64,000 bases of DNA from an uncultured Alphaproteobacteria bacterium. GTDB taxonomy: Bacteria > Pseudomonadota > Alphaproteobacteria > HIMB59 > GCA-002718135. The stretch spans positions 62,001 through 126,000 of the forward strand of contig CACIBE010000001.1 in assembly GCA_902584805.1 (NCBI GenBank), given 5' to 3'. This document shows, piece after piece, positions 1 to 9,210 of the stretch. The notes beneath the pieces were generated by a model. That model had not been told where the DNA came from, did not search any database, and saw only the letters and a list, made by a program, of their open reading frames with translations. How positions within the stretch are numbered: the stretch's first letter is position 1; each line of letters starts with the position of its first letter. Made by a program: the position numbers and the translations under genes.

Positions 1-656
1 TTACAACAGCACAAGATCATAAAAAAATCTTAGAAGGAGAAAAAGGGTTAAATACTGGTGGTATGGGAGCCTACACACCTGTTCCTTCTATTTCGTCAAA
101 TAAAATGAATGAATTATCCAAAACATTTGTTGAACCTATCGTTCAACATCTTGCTGAACAAGGCATCAAGTATCAAGGAATGTTTTATGCAGGATTAATT
201 CTAACAGATAAGGGTCCAAATTTACTCGAAATTAATGTTCGTTTCGGCGATCCGGAAACACAAGCAATTATTCCACTATTAGAAACAGATTTATTAGAAC
301 TCCTTCATGCATCAGCGATAGGCACCTTAAATGAAATAAAAAAAATTAAGTGGAAAAATGATTATGCCATGACAGTAGTAATGGCTGCTCATGGTTATCC
401 TGAGGATTATAAAAAATTAACACCCATTAATAATTTGGAAAATCTTACTTTAACAACGGATGACTATATATTTCATGCAGGAACAATGCTTAAAGAAAAC
501 AAATGGCTCTCTAATGGTGGGCGCGTCTTAAATATCTCTAATACGGGTAAGGATTTAAAAACTATTAGAGAAAATATTCACAATATAATCAATCAAATTA
601 ATTGGGATGAGGGATATTATCGAAAAGATATTGGTTGGAGATATATTGATGAGTAA
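1..656 (+). CDS. purD: Phosphoribosylamine-glycine ligase (GARS), 5'-truncated by window edge
   Basis: The window opens inside this gene. The frame is open from base 3, and the first ATG at 63 is an internal methionine, so only the last 217 or so residues are present. GARS joins glycine to 5-phosphoribosylamine using ATP, the second step of de novo purine synthesis in the cytoplasm. The visible part carries family signatures: NTGGMGAYTP of the ATP-grasp fold, the metal-binding run EINVRFGDPETQ, and the C-terminal GARS subdomain with GGRVLNIS. Its stop overlaps the purC start in ATGAGTAA, which implies translational coupling. Identification is secure; only the N-terminal part cannot be judged. 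Confidence 0.95.
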   Translation, partial: TTAQDHKKILEGEKGLNTGGMGAYTPVPSISSNKMNELSKTFVEPIVQHLAEQGIKYQGMFYAGLILTDKGPNLLEINVRFGDPETQAIIPLLETDLLELLHASAIGTLNEIKKIKWKNDYAMTVVMAAHGYPEDYKKLTPINNLENLTLTTDDYIFHAGTMLKENKWLSNGGRVLNISNTGKDLKTIRENIHNIINQINWDEGYYRKDIGWRYIDE

Positions 657-1545
657 TTCTTTTCTAGTTGAAGGAAAAACAAAAATTATTGAGAAAACGA
701 ATGATCAAAATATCATTCGAATTGTAACAAAAGATTTTTTAACAGGTGGGGATGCAGCGAAGAAAGAGGAAATTAAAGATATTGGAATACAAAAGACAAA
801 ACAAACAAGTAATGTGTTTAACATGCTAAGCAAGGCAGGTATTGCAACATCATTTATTGAACAAGATTCGCCAAATAGTCTTTTAAGTTACAACTGCAAT
901 ATGCTTCCTTTAGAATTTGTAGTTAGACGCTATGCATGGGGAAGTTATTTAAGTAGAAACACTCAATTTGAAAAAGATAAAAGCAATCCTCATCTATTTG
1001 AAAGCTTAGTTTGGGAAATATTTCATAAACAAGCGGTTGTTATCCCTCCACATGTTGCAGAACCTGTTCAAATGGATGAGAGTGAAGCGAGAAGACAATT
1101 TTTAAAAGAAGGAAAATGGGAAGAGGGTGTATTTACGGATCCTTTTGTTAAAACTGGAGAAGAATGGGAGTTATTTTCTGCCAAACAACCTATAACAAGC
1201 AAAAGCTTGATGAAAACCAAAAAATTATTGTCTGATCAAGAATTAGAAATAGCTATTAATAAAATTATTCTTCCAAGTTTTGAGCTTATTGAAGACAAAT
1301 GGAAAACTATTAAGACAATTGATGGTCCTATACATTTAGTTGATATTAAGTTTGAGCTTGGTTTTAAAGTATCGGATAATTCGTTAGTTTTATCTGATGT
1401 CGTTGATAATGATAGTTGGCGAATATGGCCTGGAGGAGATCCAACTAAACAATTAGATAAACAATCTTTTCGTGAAGGAGAAGATTTAGTAAATGTCGCC
1501 AATAAATATCAACTGGTAACAAAGTTAACTGATCAATTTAATTAA
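649..1545 (+). CDS. purC: SAICAR synthetase
   Basis: This enzyme condenses CAIR with aspartate to SAICAR in purine synthesis. I place the start at the ATG at 649 (MSNSFLVEGKTKIIE), which overlaps the purD stop by 8 bases; the open frame extends upstream to 607 but that stretch lies within purD and has no family similarity. The product is 298 residues. Recognisable elements are the N-terminal VEGKTKII substrate-binding start, LPLEFVVRRYAWGSYL near residue 85, the ATP/metal region IHLVDIKFELGF, and SDVVDNDSWRIWPGG near the end. The roughly 300-residue length fits the longer SAICAR synthetase form rather than the ~240-residue E. coli form. It is the last gene of the plus-strand pur run and converges on purK with only 10 bp between stops. 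Confidence 0.95.
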   Translation: MSNSFLVEGKTKIIEKTNDQNIIRIVTKDFLTGGDAAKKEEIKDIGIQKTKQTSNVFNMLSKAGIATSFIEQDSPNSLLSYNCNMLPLEFVVRRYAWGSYLSRNTQFEKDKSNPHLFESLVWEIFHKQAVVIPPHVAEPVQMDESEARRQFLKEGKWEEGVFTDPFVKTGEEWELFSAKQPITSKSLMKTKKLLSDQELEIAINKIILPSFELIEDKWKTIKTIDGPIHLVDIKFELGFKVSDNSLVLSDVVDNDSWRIWPGGDPTKQLDKQSFREGEDLVNVANKYQLVTKLTDQFN

Positions 1546-1555
1546 AGTTAATAAT

Positions 1556-2599
1556 TTATTTTTCTATAATCGTTAAATGACCCATTTTTCTTTTTTGTTT
1601 AATTTCTGTTTTTAAATAATCATAAAAAAATTCGTTATCCTTAAATGTTTTATTTCGGTACGGTGATATCTCATCACCAATTAAATTAATCATTTTGGCA
1701 TTATATAATTTTTTTGTTTCTATCTTTTCTAAGCCACATACTGCTCGTACATGATTTTCAAATTGACTAATATTATGAGAGTTCATTGTCAAATGCCCAG
1801 AATTATGAACACGAGGAGCAATTTCGTTAGCATATAAATTATCATCAGTATCAATAAAAAATTCTACACATAACGTTCCAATGTAATCTAGTTTTTCTAC
1901 AACGTGTTTTGCCCACTCAATTGATTTTATTCTTATGTTATCAGAAATATCACTTGGTATTGTTGAATATTTTAAAATTTGTTCTTCATGAACATTCTCA
2001 ATAGGGTCATAGATCTCATAACTATTTTGATCATAACGAGTAATGACGACTGAGATTTCTTTTTTAAGATGAATGAGTTTTTCTAAAATGTATTCTTTTG
2101 TAAAATCAATTTCGTTCGTAATATCATCTTCAGTATGTAATTTATACTGACCTTTGCCATCGTATCCTAATGTTGTTGTTTTTAACAAACCAGGAAGCAA
2201 GTCTACATTTTCACTCAAATCCTTTTCATTTTTGATAGTTACATATTTTGTTGTTGTTATATTATTATCATTGAGAAATTTTTTTTCTGTTTCCCGGTGT
2301 TGAATGAGTCGATTAATTTCTGGTTTAGGTAAAACTTGTTTCTTTTCATTAATTTTTTTTAGTATTGCAAAGGGAATATTTTCAAATTCATATGTAACAA
2401 GATCAACTGCATTAATAAAATTATTTATCGTTGTATCATCATCATACTGACCAAAAATAAATTTAGTCGCAAAGTGTTTCCCGGGCGCATCAGGATCATC
2501 ACTTAATATAACGGTTTGTATATCTATTTTTTTTGCTGCATCTGCTAAAAGACTTCCTAATTGTCCACCACCGATAATGCCAAGTGTGGGTGTATTCAT
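1556..2599 (-). CDS. purK: N5-carboxyaminoimidazole ribonucleotide synthase
   Basis: PurK carboxylates AIR with bicarbonate and ATP to N5-CAIR, the substrate of PurE, which is encoded just upstream. The 347-residue protein begins with the dinucleotide-like loop LGIIGGGQLGSLLADAAKK, followed by ATP-grasp features: LLKTTTLGYDGKGQYKL near residue 140, a central ATP-binding strand, and NEIAPRVHNSGHLTMN near 265, which is highly characteristic of PurK. It is 3 bp downstream of purE on the minus strand, so purE-purK is one transcript. Length and motifs are complete, with no sign of decay. Confidence 0.95.
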   Translation of the reverse strand: MNTPTLGIIGGGQLGSLLADAAKKIDIQTVILSDDPDAPGKHFATKFIFGQYDDDTTINNFINAVDLVTYEFENIPFAILKKINEKKQVLPKPEINRLIQHRETEKKFLNDNNITTTKYVTIKNEKDLSENVDLLPGLLKTTTLGYDGKGQYKLHTEDDITNEIDFTKEYILEKLIHLKKEISVVITRYDQNSYEIYDPIENVHEEQILKYSTIPSDISDNIRIKSIEWAKHVVEKLDYIGTLCVEFFIDTDDNLYANEIAPRVHNSGHLTMNSHNISQFENHVRAVCGLEKIETKKLYNAKMINLIGDEISPYRNKTFKDNEFFYDYLKTEIKQKRKMGHLTIIEK

Positions 2600-2602
2600 G
2601 AC

Positions 2603-3094
2603 TTATGGTTTTTGTTTAACAGCTTTTGATTGTTTAGTTCGGTAATTTTTTAAATTTTTCTTAATTTCTTTATTCGTAAGAGCAATAATGGAAGCTGCAT
2701 ATAAACCAGCATTCATTGCTCCATCTTCACCAATTGCCACACTACCAACAGGGATACCTTTTGGCATTTGTACTATAGATAACAAACTATCCAATCCCTT
2801 TAATTTACGACTTTCTACTGGTACACCGATAACAGGTATAGTTGTTAATGATGCAATCATTCCTGGTAAATGGGCAGAGCCTCCTGCACCAGCAATAATG
2901 ACAGAAATATTATTATCTTCAGCTGCTCTGGCAAATTTAAACATTCTCTCTGGTGTACGGTGTGCAGAAACAATTTTGGTTTCAAACTTAACTTTTAGTA
3001 ATTTTAAAATTTTTTCAGAATTTTTCATGGTAGCATAATCAGACTTGCTACCCATCACAATTACTACCTTATGTTTTGTTGATACTGAGGTCAT
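2603..3094 (-). CDS. purE: 5-(carboxyamino)imidazole ribonucleotide mutase
   Basis: PurE converts N5-CAIR to CAIR. The protein is 163 residues, the usual size for class I PurE. It has VVIVMGSKSDYATM at the N-terminus (phosphate-binding SKSD), SAHRTPERMFKFA near residue 45 (catalytic His region), and IIAGAGGSAHLPGMIASLTTIPVIGVPV near 70, all hallmark stretches. It precedes purK by 3 bp and lies 42 bp downstream of guaB on the same strand. The three genes may therefore form a guaB-purE-purK purine operon. Confidence 0.95.
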   Translation of the reverse strand: MTSVSTKHKVVIVMGSKSDYATMKNSEKILKLLKVKFETKIVSAHRTPERMFKFARAAEDNNISVIIAGAGGSAHLPGMIASLTTIPVIGVPVESRKLKGLDSLLSIVQMPKGIPVGSVAIGEDGAMNAGLYAASIIALTNKEIKKNLKNYRTKQSKAVKQKP

Positions 3095-3136
3095 TTTTTT
3101 TTTATTGTATCAATTCAATGATGATTCGATACATTA

Positions 3137-4243
3137 TTACATAATGACATCGTGGACATTACTTTCGCGGGCTCCTGCTTTAGAAATAAACACAAATTTA
3201 CAATTGCCTTGCATTTTCTTAATCGTTTTATGACCAGTGTACCCCATAGAAGATCTTAAGCCACCAACAAGTTGATACGCTACATCTTCTATTTTACCTT
3301 TATATGGAACCATCCCTTCCACACCTTCTGCCACTAATTTTTTGGCATTCTTTGTTTCTTCTTGGGAGTATCGATCAAAAGAACCTTTTTGCATTGCTCC
3401 TACTGAACCCATACCTCTATAGGATTTAAATTTTTTACCTTTAATCGTTAATAATTTTCCTGGTGATTCTTCAGTGCCAGCAAATAAAGACCCTATCATA
3501 CATGCACTTGCACCGCCTGCTATAGCTTTTGCAATATCACCTGATGTTTTTATTCCTCCATCTGCAATCACAGGAATTTTAAATTTTTTGGCAACTTGAA
3601 ATGTTTCCATTACAGCGGAGAGTTGAGGAATACCAACACCAGTTATAACCCTAGTTGTACAAATAGATCCTGGCCCAATACCTACTTTAATAGCATCTAC
3701 ACCAGCACTAATTAAATCTGATGCAGCTTTTTTTGTAGCAATGTTTCCAACTATGAGAGGTGTTTTCTTTAAAACTTTTTTTGCTTTTTCAATAAATTGT
3801 AAAGTCGTTTTCGTATGTGCATGAGCAACATCAATAAAGACTATATCAACACCAAATTTTAATAATTCTAATAGTCGTAAGTACGCATTATTTTCAACAC
3901 CAATTGCAGCCCCCACCGCAATCTGTCCATTAGAATTAATTACAGCATTTTGAAATTTTTTAGCGTTAACTTTATAGCTATGAACTTTTTTTACTTCGCT
4001 TGCTTGTTTATCAATTGGCATATTACGGTGAATAACACCTAGACCACCATGTAGTGCGAGATTGATTGCCATTTTATTCTCTGTCACGGTATCCATAGCA
4101 GCGGAGAGTATGGGAATATGCAATTTGACTTTTCCAATGGTAATCGATGTATCTACATCTTTTGGTTTGATCTCTGAATACGCTGGTGAGAGCAGAACAT
4201 CATCAAAAGTAACGGAATAATTGGTATTTATCTGGTAGGCCAT
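3137..4243 (-). CDS. guaB: Inosine-5'-monophosphate dehydrogenase lacking CBS domains
   Basis: IMPDH oxidises IMP to XMP with NAD+, the committed step to guanine nucleotides. The start is the ATG at 4243 (MAYQINTN); the frame reaches a TTG at 4252, but the ATG is better placed behind TTGGAA. Clear IMPDH features are the N-terminal barrel [28 protein letters not shown], the catalytic loop [11 protein letters not shown] with Cys195, and the flap region RGMGSVGAM with the Arg-Tyr pair FDRYSQ. These separate it from GMP reductase. At 368 residues it is about 120 shorter than usual: between GVIHRNM and QIAVGAAIG, where the two CBS (Bateman) domains normally sit, there is only a short linker of about 30 residues. 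Loss of the Bateman module should remove allosteric nucleotide control (inference). Confidence 0.92.
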   Translation of the reverse strand: MAYQINTNYSVTFDDVLLSPAYSEIKPKDVDTSITIGKVKLHIPILSAAMDTVTENKMAINLALHGGLGVIHRNMPIDKQASEVKKVHSYKVNAKKFQNAVINSNGQIAVGAAIGVENNAYLRLLELLKFGVDIVFIDVAHAHTKTTLQFIEKAKKVLKKTPLIVGNIATKKAASDLISAGVDAIKVGIGPGSICTTRVITGVGIPQLSAVMETFQVAKKFKIPVIADGGIKTSGDIAKAIAGGASACMIGSLFAGTEESPGKLLTIKGKKFKSYRGMGSVGAMQKGSFDRYSQEETKNAKKLVAEGVEGMVPYKGKIEDVAYQLVGGLRSSMGYTGHKTIKKMQGNCKFVFISKAGARESNVHDVIM

Positions 4244-4315
4244 TTCCAACAATATTTATTTTGTTTCGATTTGTAAAATAAATAGTTCAAATAATACTTT
4301 TTGAACCCCTATGTC

Positions 4316-4795
4316 TTAAATTTTATATTCGAAGTTCTGCGTTGTAGGGTTAATCTTAATTAATCTGGCACCATTACGAATATGATAGTGTGTAGCAACT
4401 GGAGTTAAAGGCGAAATAGTAATGATGCTTTCAAATTGCTCTTTTGATTTAATATATTTTTGTAATTCTTTCATAATTTTTTTCCCTGCCCCTTTTTTAA
4501 AAGACCATAACGTATAGGCAATTGGAATGGTTGCTTGATCTTCTTCAACACTCATTAAATCCATTTCTTTAATGGTTGCAGGTATTTCATTTGTAAAGGC
4601 AAAGCAGGCAATACCTTCAATATCATCTTTATATTTGAGGCCAAATATTTTTCTTCCTTTTGAGGTACGAAAGTCATTATCCAGTTCAGGGCGTACTGGA
4701 TCATCAGATGGATTAACACCATCTAGTTCCACAAGTTCTGTCTTTTTAATCCAACTAAAGAAATCAAACTCGTATTTGTATCTGCCAATTTTCAT
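4316..4795 (-). CDS. GNAT-like protein of unknown substrate
   Basis: A 159-residue cytoplasmic protein with no signal peptide or membrane segment. I do not recognise a specific family. The second half looks like a GNAT acyltransferase: a strand (TIPIAYTLWSF), a turn and helix FKKGAGKKIMKELQKYI near residue 98 that could hold the CoA pyrophosphate, then HYHIRNGARLI near 138, which resembles the FYxRxGF strand ending many GNAT domains. It stands alone between guaB and the MATE gene, with 72 bp to the guaB start. A phage-type or ribosome-related acetyltransferase is possible. Function is unassigned and the GNAT link is by eye only. Confidence 0.6.
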   Translation of the reverse strand: MKIGRYKYEFDFFSWIKKTELVELDGVNPSDDPVRPELDNDFRTSKGRKIFGLKYKDDIEGIACFAFTNEIPATIKEMDLMSVEEDQATIPIAYTLWSFKKGAGKKIMKELQKYIKSKEQFESIITISPLTPVATHYHIRNGARLIKINPTTQNFEYKI

Positions 4796-4914
4796 TTAAA
4801 GTATGTAATGCTTTATAAGATTTAATTAATAAAGATAGTGAATAATTTGTTACTTTAGTGATTGGATAAATAGTTTATTATCAAATTTTACTAATAAAAA
4901 TCTATATATTTATA

Positions 4915-6231
4915 ATGCCCTCTAAATCTTCTATCAAAAATATAATTAAACTTTCTATTCCAATATTTTTTGCAAACTTAGCTATTCCTTTAGTTGCTAT
5001 TGTTGACACAGGACTAATGGGCAATCTTGATAATGCAAGTTACTTGGTTGCTACCAGTATTGCGGCAAGTGTTTTTTCGATGATTTTCTGGAGTTTTGGT
5101 TTTCTGCGTATGGGTACGGTTGGTATGATTGCTCAAGCTCATGGATCAAAAGACTATCAGGAAATTATAAATATATTTTTTCGAAATATTTTTTTTGTAA
5201 TTATTATTTCCTTACTACTTATTTTTTTTCAGAGATATATATTTCAAATATCATTATCCATATTTGAACTATCATTAGAAACAAAAAAATATTTTAAAGA
5301 CTATTTTAATCTTCGTATTTATTCCTCCTTTGGAGAACTTACTATTTTTGTTATTACAGGATTGTTTATTGGTTTACAGAAAACAAAAACATCAAGTATC
5401 ATCATTGGTTTCTTTTCTATTGCAAATATTCTCTTTAGTTTATTTTTTGTTTTATACTTAAATTTGAATGTTCAAGGTGTTGCTCTTGGTACTTTAGTCT
5501 CTTCTTCTCTGACAACAATTATTTTTTTATTTTATACTTTTTTTGATTTAAATAAGTTTGTTCAGTTAGAATTTAACACACAGAAGATTTTTAGCTTTAA
5601 TAAAATTAAAAATATTTTTAATATTAATTTTAATATATTTATCCGGTCTATTCTTCTTACATTTGCTTTCTTATATTTTACCTATCTTGGCAATTCTATC
5701 AGCGAGGAGACAGTTGCCGCAAACACAATATTGCTTAACCTAACGATGTTATCTGCGTTTATTCTTGATGCCTATGCATTTTCAACAGAGGGTATTGTTG
5801 GATATTCTATTGGCTCTAAAAATTTACGTTTATTAAAAGACGTTGTTAAAAATTCTTTTATTTTAAGTGCTTCTACAGCTTTATTAATATGTGTTATTTT
5901 TTTCTTTGGTAATCATTTCTTTATTATTGCCATGACAGATTTAACTGAGATTAGAAACATTTGTTTTTCTTATGCATATTGGATTGTTATTATTCCTTTT
6001 ATTTCCTCTTTCTGTTTTCAATTTGATGGTATCTTTGTTGGAGCCTCCCAAACAACGGAACTGCGAAATGCGATGATCGTCTCTGTCGCCATCTATATTG
6101 TTGTCTCTTTCTTTTTAATAGCAAGTTTTGGGAATACAGGATTATGGTTATCTCTCTGCCTTTTCTTTATTGCAAGAGCATTCACTTTATTTGTCTACAT
6201 GCCTAGAATTTATGGCCGCATCCAAGAATAA
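4915..6231 (+). CDS. MATE family efflux transporter (DinF-like)
   Basis: A 438-residue polytopic inner-membrane protein with about 12 hydrophobic segments, the standard MATE length. The N-terminal region IPIFFANLAIPLVAIVDTGLMGNL, with the Pro and Asp of the first helix, is typical of the DinF branch, as is GFLRMGTVGMIAQAHG near residue 65. MATE proteins export cationic drugs or metabolites against Na+ or H+; the substrate here cannot be told. The second half repeats the fold (EETVAANTILLNL near residue 263; DGIFVGASQTTELRNAM near residue 370). It is divergent from the GNAT-like gene with 119 bp between, and no clear Shine-Dalgarno precedes its ATG. Confidence 0.88.
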   Translation: MPSKSSIKNIIKLSIPIFFANLAIPLVAIVDTGLMGNLDNASYLVATSIAASVFSMIFWSFGFLRMGTVGMIAQAHGSKDYQEIINIFFRNIFFVIIISLLLIFFQRYIFQISLSIFELSLETKKYFKDYFNLRIYSSFGELTIFVITGLFIGLQKTKTSSIIIGFFSIANILFSLFFVLYLNLNVQGVALGTLVSSSLTTIIFLFYTFFDLNKFVQLEFNTQKIFSFNKIKNIFNINFNIFIRSILLTFAFLYFTYLGNSISEETVAANTILLNLTMLSAFILDAYAFSTEGIVGYSIGSKNLRLLKDVVKNSFILSASTALLICVIFFFGNHFFIIAMTDLTEIRNICFSYAYWIVIIPFISSFCFQFDGIFVGASQTTELRNAMIVSVAIYIVVSFFLIASFGNTGLWLSLCLFFIARAFTLFVYMPRIYGRIQE

Positions 6232-6279
6232 TTCTATTAAATTTTCGAAAAATACGTAAAAAGACAAAGAGTTTTTCAA

Positions 6280-6304
6280 ATAGGTCGGCCACTAGCCCTA
6301 TTTT
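6280..6304 (+). terminator. Weak hairpin-plus-T candidate after the MATE gene
   Basis: About 50 bp past the MATE stop there is an imperfect dyad, ATAGG at 6280-6284 against CCTAT at 6297-6301, with an inner GGC/GCC pair around CACTA. It is followed by only four T. It could end the MATE transcript before the autotransporter gene. The stem is short and the T-run poor, so this is a tentative call. Confidence 0.3.
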
Positions 6305-6339
6305 AAAATAAAAAAGGCCATACGTTATTAAAAGATTTT

Positions 6340-8760
6340 ATGTTTGTAAGCTTGGTCAAAATAAAAAAATATTTAATTTACCTTTTCTTATTTTTATTTT
6401 TTAATTGTATTTATATTGGCCCTATTATGGCAGCTGACACGTCATACGATAATATCTATTATGATGTACCTACAGGAAAGGCACAATATATAAGAGGCAT
6501 AACTTTCAATAACGATGGAACTAAAATGTTCATAACTGGCGGGAAAGTAGCTCAATTTACTTTATCAACTGGATTTGATTTATCATCAACAATTGGGACA
6601 AGTTTAGATAGCTTTAATGCCGGAAGTGCTCCTCAAGATATTAGATTTAATAATGATGGTACAAAAATGTTCCTTGCGCCTCACGGCAGTGGTGATTTGA
6701 GACAGTATTCTCTAAGTACAGCTTTCGATGTTACAACAGCATCCAGTGATAATGTTGATTATGATTTACCAAATCGTAATGATACTAATCCAGGTTCTGT
6801 GGGTTTAGCATTTAACACTGATGGTACTAAAATGTTTACTACTGATTCTGCTAATGGAGGTGAGATTGATGAATACAGTTTATCAACTGGATTTGATTTA
6901 TCATCAGTCACATATGTGCGTACTTTATCTATTTCAAGCAATACTGGCGGTAATCCAAGATCATTGATATTTAGTCCTGATGGAACGACAATGTTCATTT
7001 TGGATAGTGAGGAAATAGATGAATATGTCTTAACTACAGGTTATGATCTTTCAACTGCTAAATATGCAGATACTTTTGCAGCAGGTACTACGAAAGCTTG
7101 GAGTATTGCATTAAATGATGATGGAACAAAATTGTTTACTGCTGAAAACAATCAAGGTAGGGTTAAACAGTATTCATTGCCTGCAGCCTATAATTTAACA
7201 ACACCAACTTTAAGCTCTTCAGTACCAGCAGACAATGCTACAGGAGTTTTAATAGATGCTAATATAGTACTTACTTTTAGCGAAGCTATGGATGTAGAAA
7301 GTGGTAATATAGAAATTTATAAAACATCTGATAACTCTCTTGTTGAAACAATTGACGTCACTAGTAGTCAAGTTACTGGTACTGGAACAACTGCTATAAC
7401 AATTAATCCAAGCTCAGATTTTGAATATAATGTTGAGTATTATGTTTTAATTGATGCTACAGCTTTTGATGACGGAAGTGATGCTTCTTATGCTGGTATA
7501 ACATCAACAACGGCTTTAAGTTTTACTGTTAGCGATGATAGGTTGGATCCAACAACAATTAAAGATGTTATAGGCTCCATAGATGCGCAAAGTGAATTGG
7601 CAAAAAACTATATTAGCCAGTCTATTGATACTGTCTCAAATCGTTTACGATTTTTAAGACAAAATAGATTAAGTGATTCTTTATCGAGCCAAGGTTTACA
7701 ATTAGATATTGGTAATACCATTCTTGCCTCATTAGCAAATGATAATATAGAAAAAAATGCCAATTCCATTATGCCAGGTAATTGGTCTGCATGGACATCT
7801 GGATCAACTTATCTGTCAAAAATTGGTGATAGAACAAATTCATCATCACAAGAAACTGAAGGGCAAGCAGTAGCATTAGGATTTGATAAAAAATTAAGTG
7901 ATAGTGATTTTCTTGGTTTTGCTATTCAGTATGGTCAGAGTGATACGGATATTGGAACAAATGGAACAAGTATTGATAGTGAAAATATGAATTTCTCGGT
8001 TTACCGAACAAGGCCACTTGATAATAATAATTTTATCGAAACATTGTTAGGCATAGGGTTAATAGAAAGTGATTTAAAAAGAGTCCATAATTCTAATGTA
8101 TTAACTGGTACGCGGGATGGAACACAAATATTTGGCTCTATCAATTACGGTAAAACAATTAATAGAGGTAATTTTAATATAACACCAATTGGACGTCTTG
8201 ATTTAGGTTATACTAAACTTGATGACTATAAGGAGACTGGATTAAATGCGTTGTATTATGCAAGTCAGAGAATTGAGAGTGGATTAGCCTCATTTGGTTT
8301 TGAAGTTAGTGATAATATTCAGTTTAATGAAAATAAATTTCAACCATTTGGATCACTTAAATTTATTACTGATTTTAGTAATTCATCGGATGCCAAGATC
8401 AATTATGTAACAGATACTTCAACAATTTATACATACACACAAAAAGCAAATTCAGATCATCTAATAAGGTCAATGATTGGATTGACATATACCGCTGGAG
8501 ATTATTTAAATATTAACTCCAGTTATACTAGGGTTCAAGGTAACAGGAGTGAACGAAGAGATACTATAGACTTTGCGATTAACTTTATTTCAAATCGTGA
8601 GACACAATACAGCCTGTCATTAGCCGGTGATGAAAACACAGAGGCTAAACTTGGAATATTAAAAAATATATATGGTTTTGATTTAGGGTTTAATGCCAGT
8701 GAGTCATTTAGCGCTAATCCAAATCAAGAAGCGGAATTAATGCTGACGTACAATTTTTAG
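6340..8760 (+). CDS. Autotransporter with propeller-like repeats and an SbsA-type Ig domain
   Basis: An 806-residue surface protein. Residues 1-31 are a signal peptide (Lys-rich start, long Leu/Phe core, ending IMAA). The passenger begins with five imperfect repeats centred on FNNDGTKMF, FNNDGTKMF, FNTDGTKMF, FSPDGTTMF and LNDDGTKLF, alternating with LSTGFDLSS units, as in beta-propeller blades. Next comes an SbsA/Big_5-like Ig domain starting near PADNATGVLIDANIVLTFSEAMD (about residues 295-400). From about residue 480 to the end lies a Gly/aromatic-rich autotransporter beta-barrel that ends in the aromatic residue of LTYNF, as outer-membrane barrels do. The barrel should insert in the outer membrane and display the passenger. 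The ligand is unknown; adhesion or particle attachment is a guess. Confidence 0.82.
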   Translation: MFVSLVKIKKYLIYLFLFLFFNCIYIGPIMAADTSYDNIYYDVPTGKAQYIRGITFNNDGTKMFITGGKVAQFTLSTGFDLSSTIGTSLDSFNAGSAPQDIRFNNDGTKMFLAPHGSGDLRQYSLSTAFDVTTASSDNVDYDLPNRNDTNPGSVGLAFNTDGTKMFTTDSANGGEIDEYSLSTGFDLSSVTYVRTLSISSNTGGNPRSLIFSPDGTTMFILDSEEIDEYVLTTGYDLSTAKYADTFAAGTTKAWSIALNDDGTKLFTAENNQGRVKQYSLPAAYNLTTPTLSSSVPADNATGVLIDANIVLTFSEAMDVESGNIEIYKTSDNSLVETIDVTSSQVTGTGTTAITINPSSDFEYNVEYYVLIDATAFDDGSDASYAGITSTTALSFTVSDDRLDPTTIKDVIGSIDAQSELAKNYISQSIDTVSNRLRFLRQNRLSDSLSSQGLQLDIGNTILASLANDNIEKNANSIMPGNWSAWTSGSTYLSKIGDRTNSSSQETEGQAVALGFDKKLSDSDFLGFAIQYGQSDTDIGTNGTSIDSENMNFSVYRTRPLDNNNFIETLLGIGLIESDLKRVHNSNVLTGTRDGTQIFGSINYGKTINRGNFNITPIGRLDLGYTKLDDYKETGLNALYYASQRIESGLASFGFEVSDNIQFNENKFQPFGSLKFITDFSNSSDAKINYVTDTSTIYTYTQKANSDHLIRSMIGLTYTAGDYLNINSSYTRVQGNRSERRDTIDFAINFISNRETQYSLSLAGDENTEAKLGILKNIYGFDLGFNASESFSANPNQEAELMLTYNF

Positions 8761-8782
8761 AAATTCTAATTAAGGTTTAAAT

Positions 8783-9199
8783 TTATTGGTTTGATTTTAA
8801 ATTTTTTATCTGGGAAAAAATATCTTCATTTTCTACAAATTTGCACAAACCCATAGGAAACATTTCTCTTGTAGTAAAGCCTCCCCCCGTCATTGCCCAT
8901 ACATCAACTCTCAGAGTATTCAGTTCAATAGAGTAGACTCTATCCCTAATATTATTTTCATTTTGGAATATATTAATAAATGATAGATCTAAATCAGTAT
9001 CATAGAAATATTCATTAATTGAAGTTTTCTTATTTAAATCTGTTTCAATTACTTTGATCCTATTAGAAGAAATAAATTCAACTCCCCATAATAGTTTAGG
9101 ACACAGTAATTGTTTATCCGTAAAATCTTTCTTTGTTAATGTTAAGGCTGGTAATGAAAAAAAATATGTAATTATAAAAATAAGTGATACTTTATGCAT
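8783..9199 (-). CDS. Small secreted protein of unknown function
   Basis: A 138-residue protein with an N-terminal signal peptide (MHKVSLIFIITYFFSLPALT) and no other hydrophobic segment, so probably periplasmic. Two cysteines remain after the signal (LLCPKLLWG near residue 33 and MGLCKFVEN near 122) and could form a disulfide. I do not recognise the family. It lies 11 bp downstream of the rhodanese gene on the same strand and may be co-transcribed with it. It converges on the autotransporter gene with 22 bp between stops. Both ends look intact. Confidence 0.65.
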   Translation of the reverse strand: MHKVSLIFIITYFFSLPALTLTKKDFTDKQLLCPKLLWGVEFISSNRIKVIETDLNKKTSINEYFYDTDLDLSFINIFQNENNIRDRVYSIELNTLRVDVWAMTGGGFTTREMFPMGLCKFVENEDIFSQIKNLKSNQ

Positions 9200-9210
9200 A
9201 TTCCTTATAA

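Noticed and set aside
1236..1502. Open frames antisense to purC, and similar ones opposite purE, groES, groEL, soxA, soxB and phrB.
   Set aside because: They lie wholly inside well-identified genes, have no family similarity and no ribosome sites.
3105..3150. Dyad TGTATC/GATACA around the purE-guaB gap as a terminator.
   Set aside because: The A-run falls on the wrong side for the minus-strand transcript and the loop is long.
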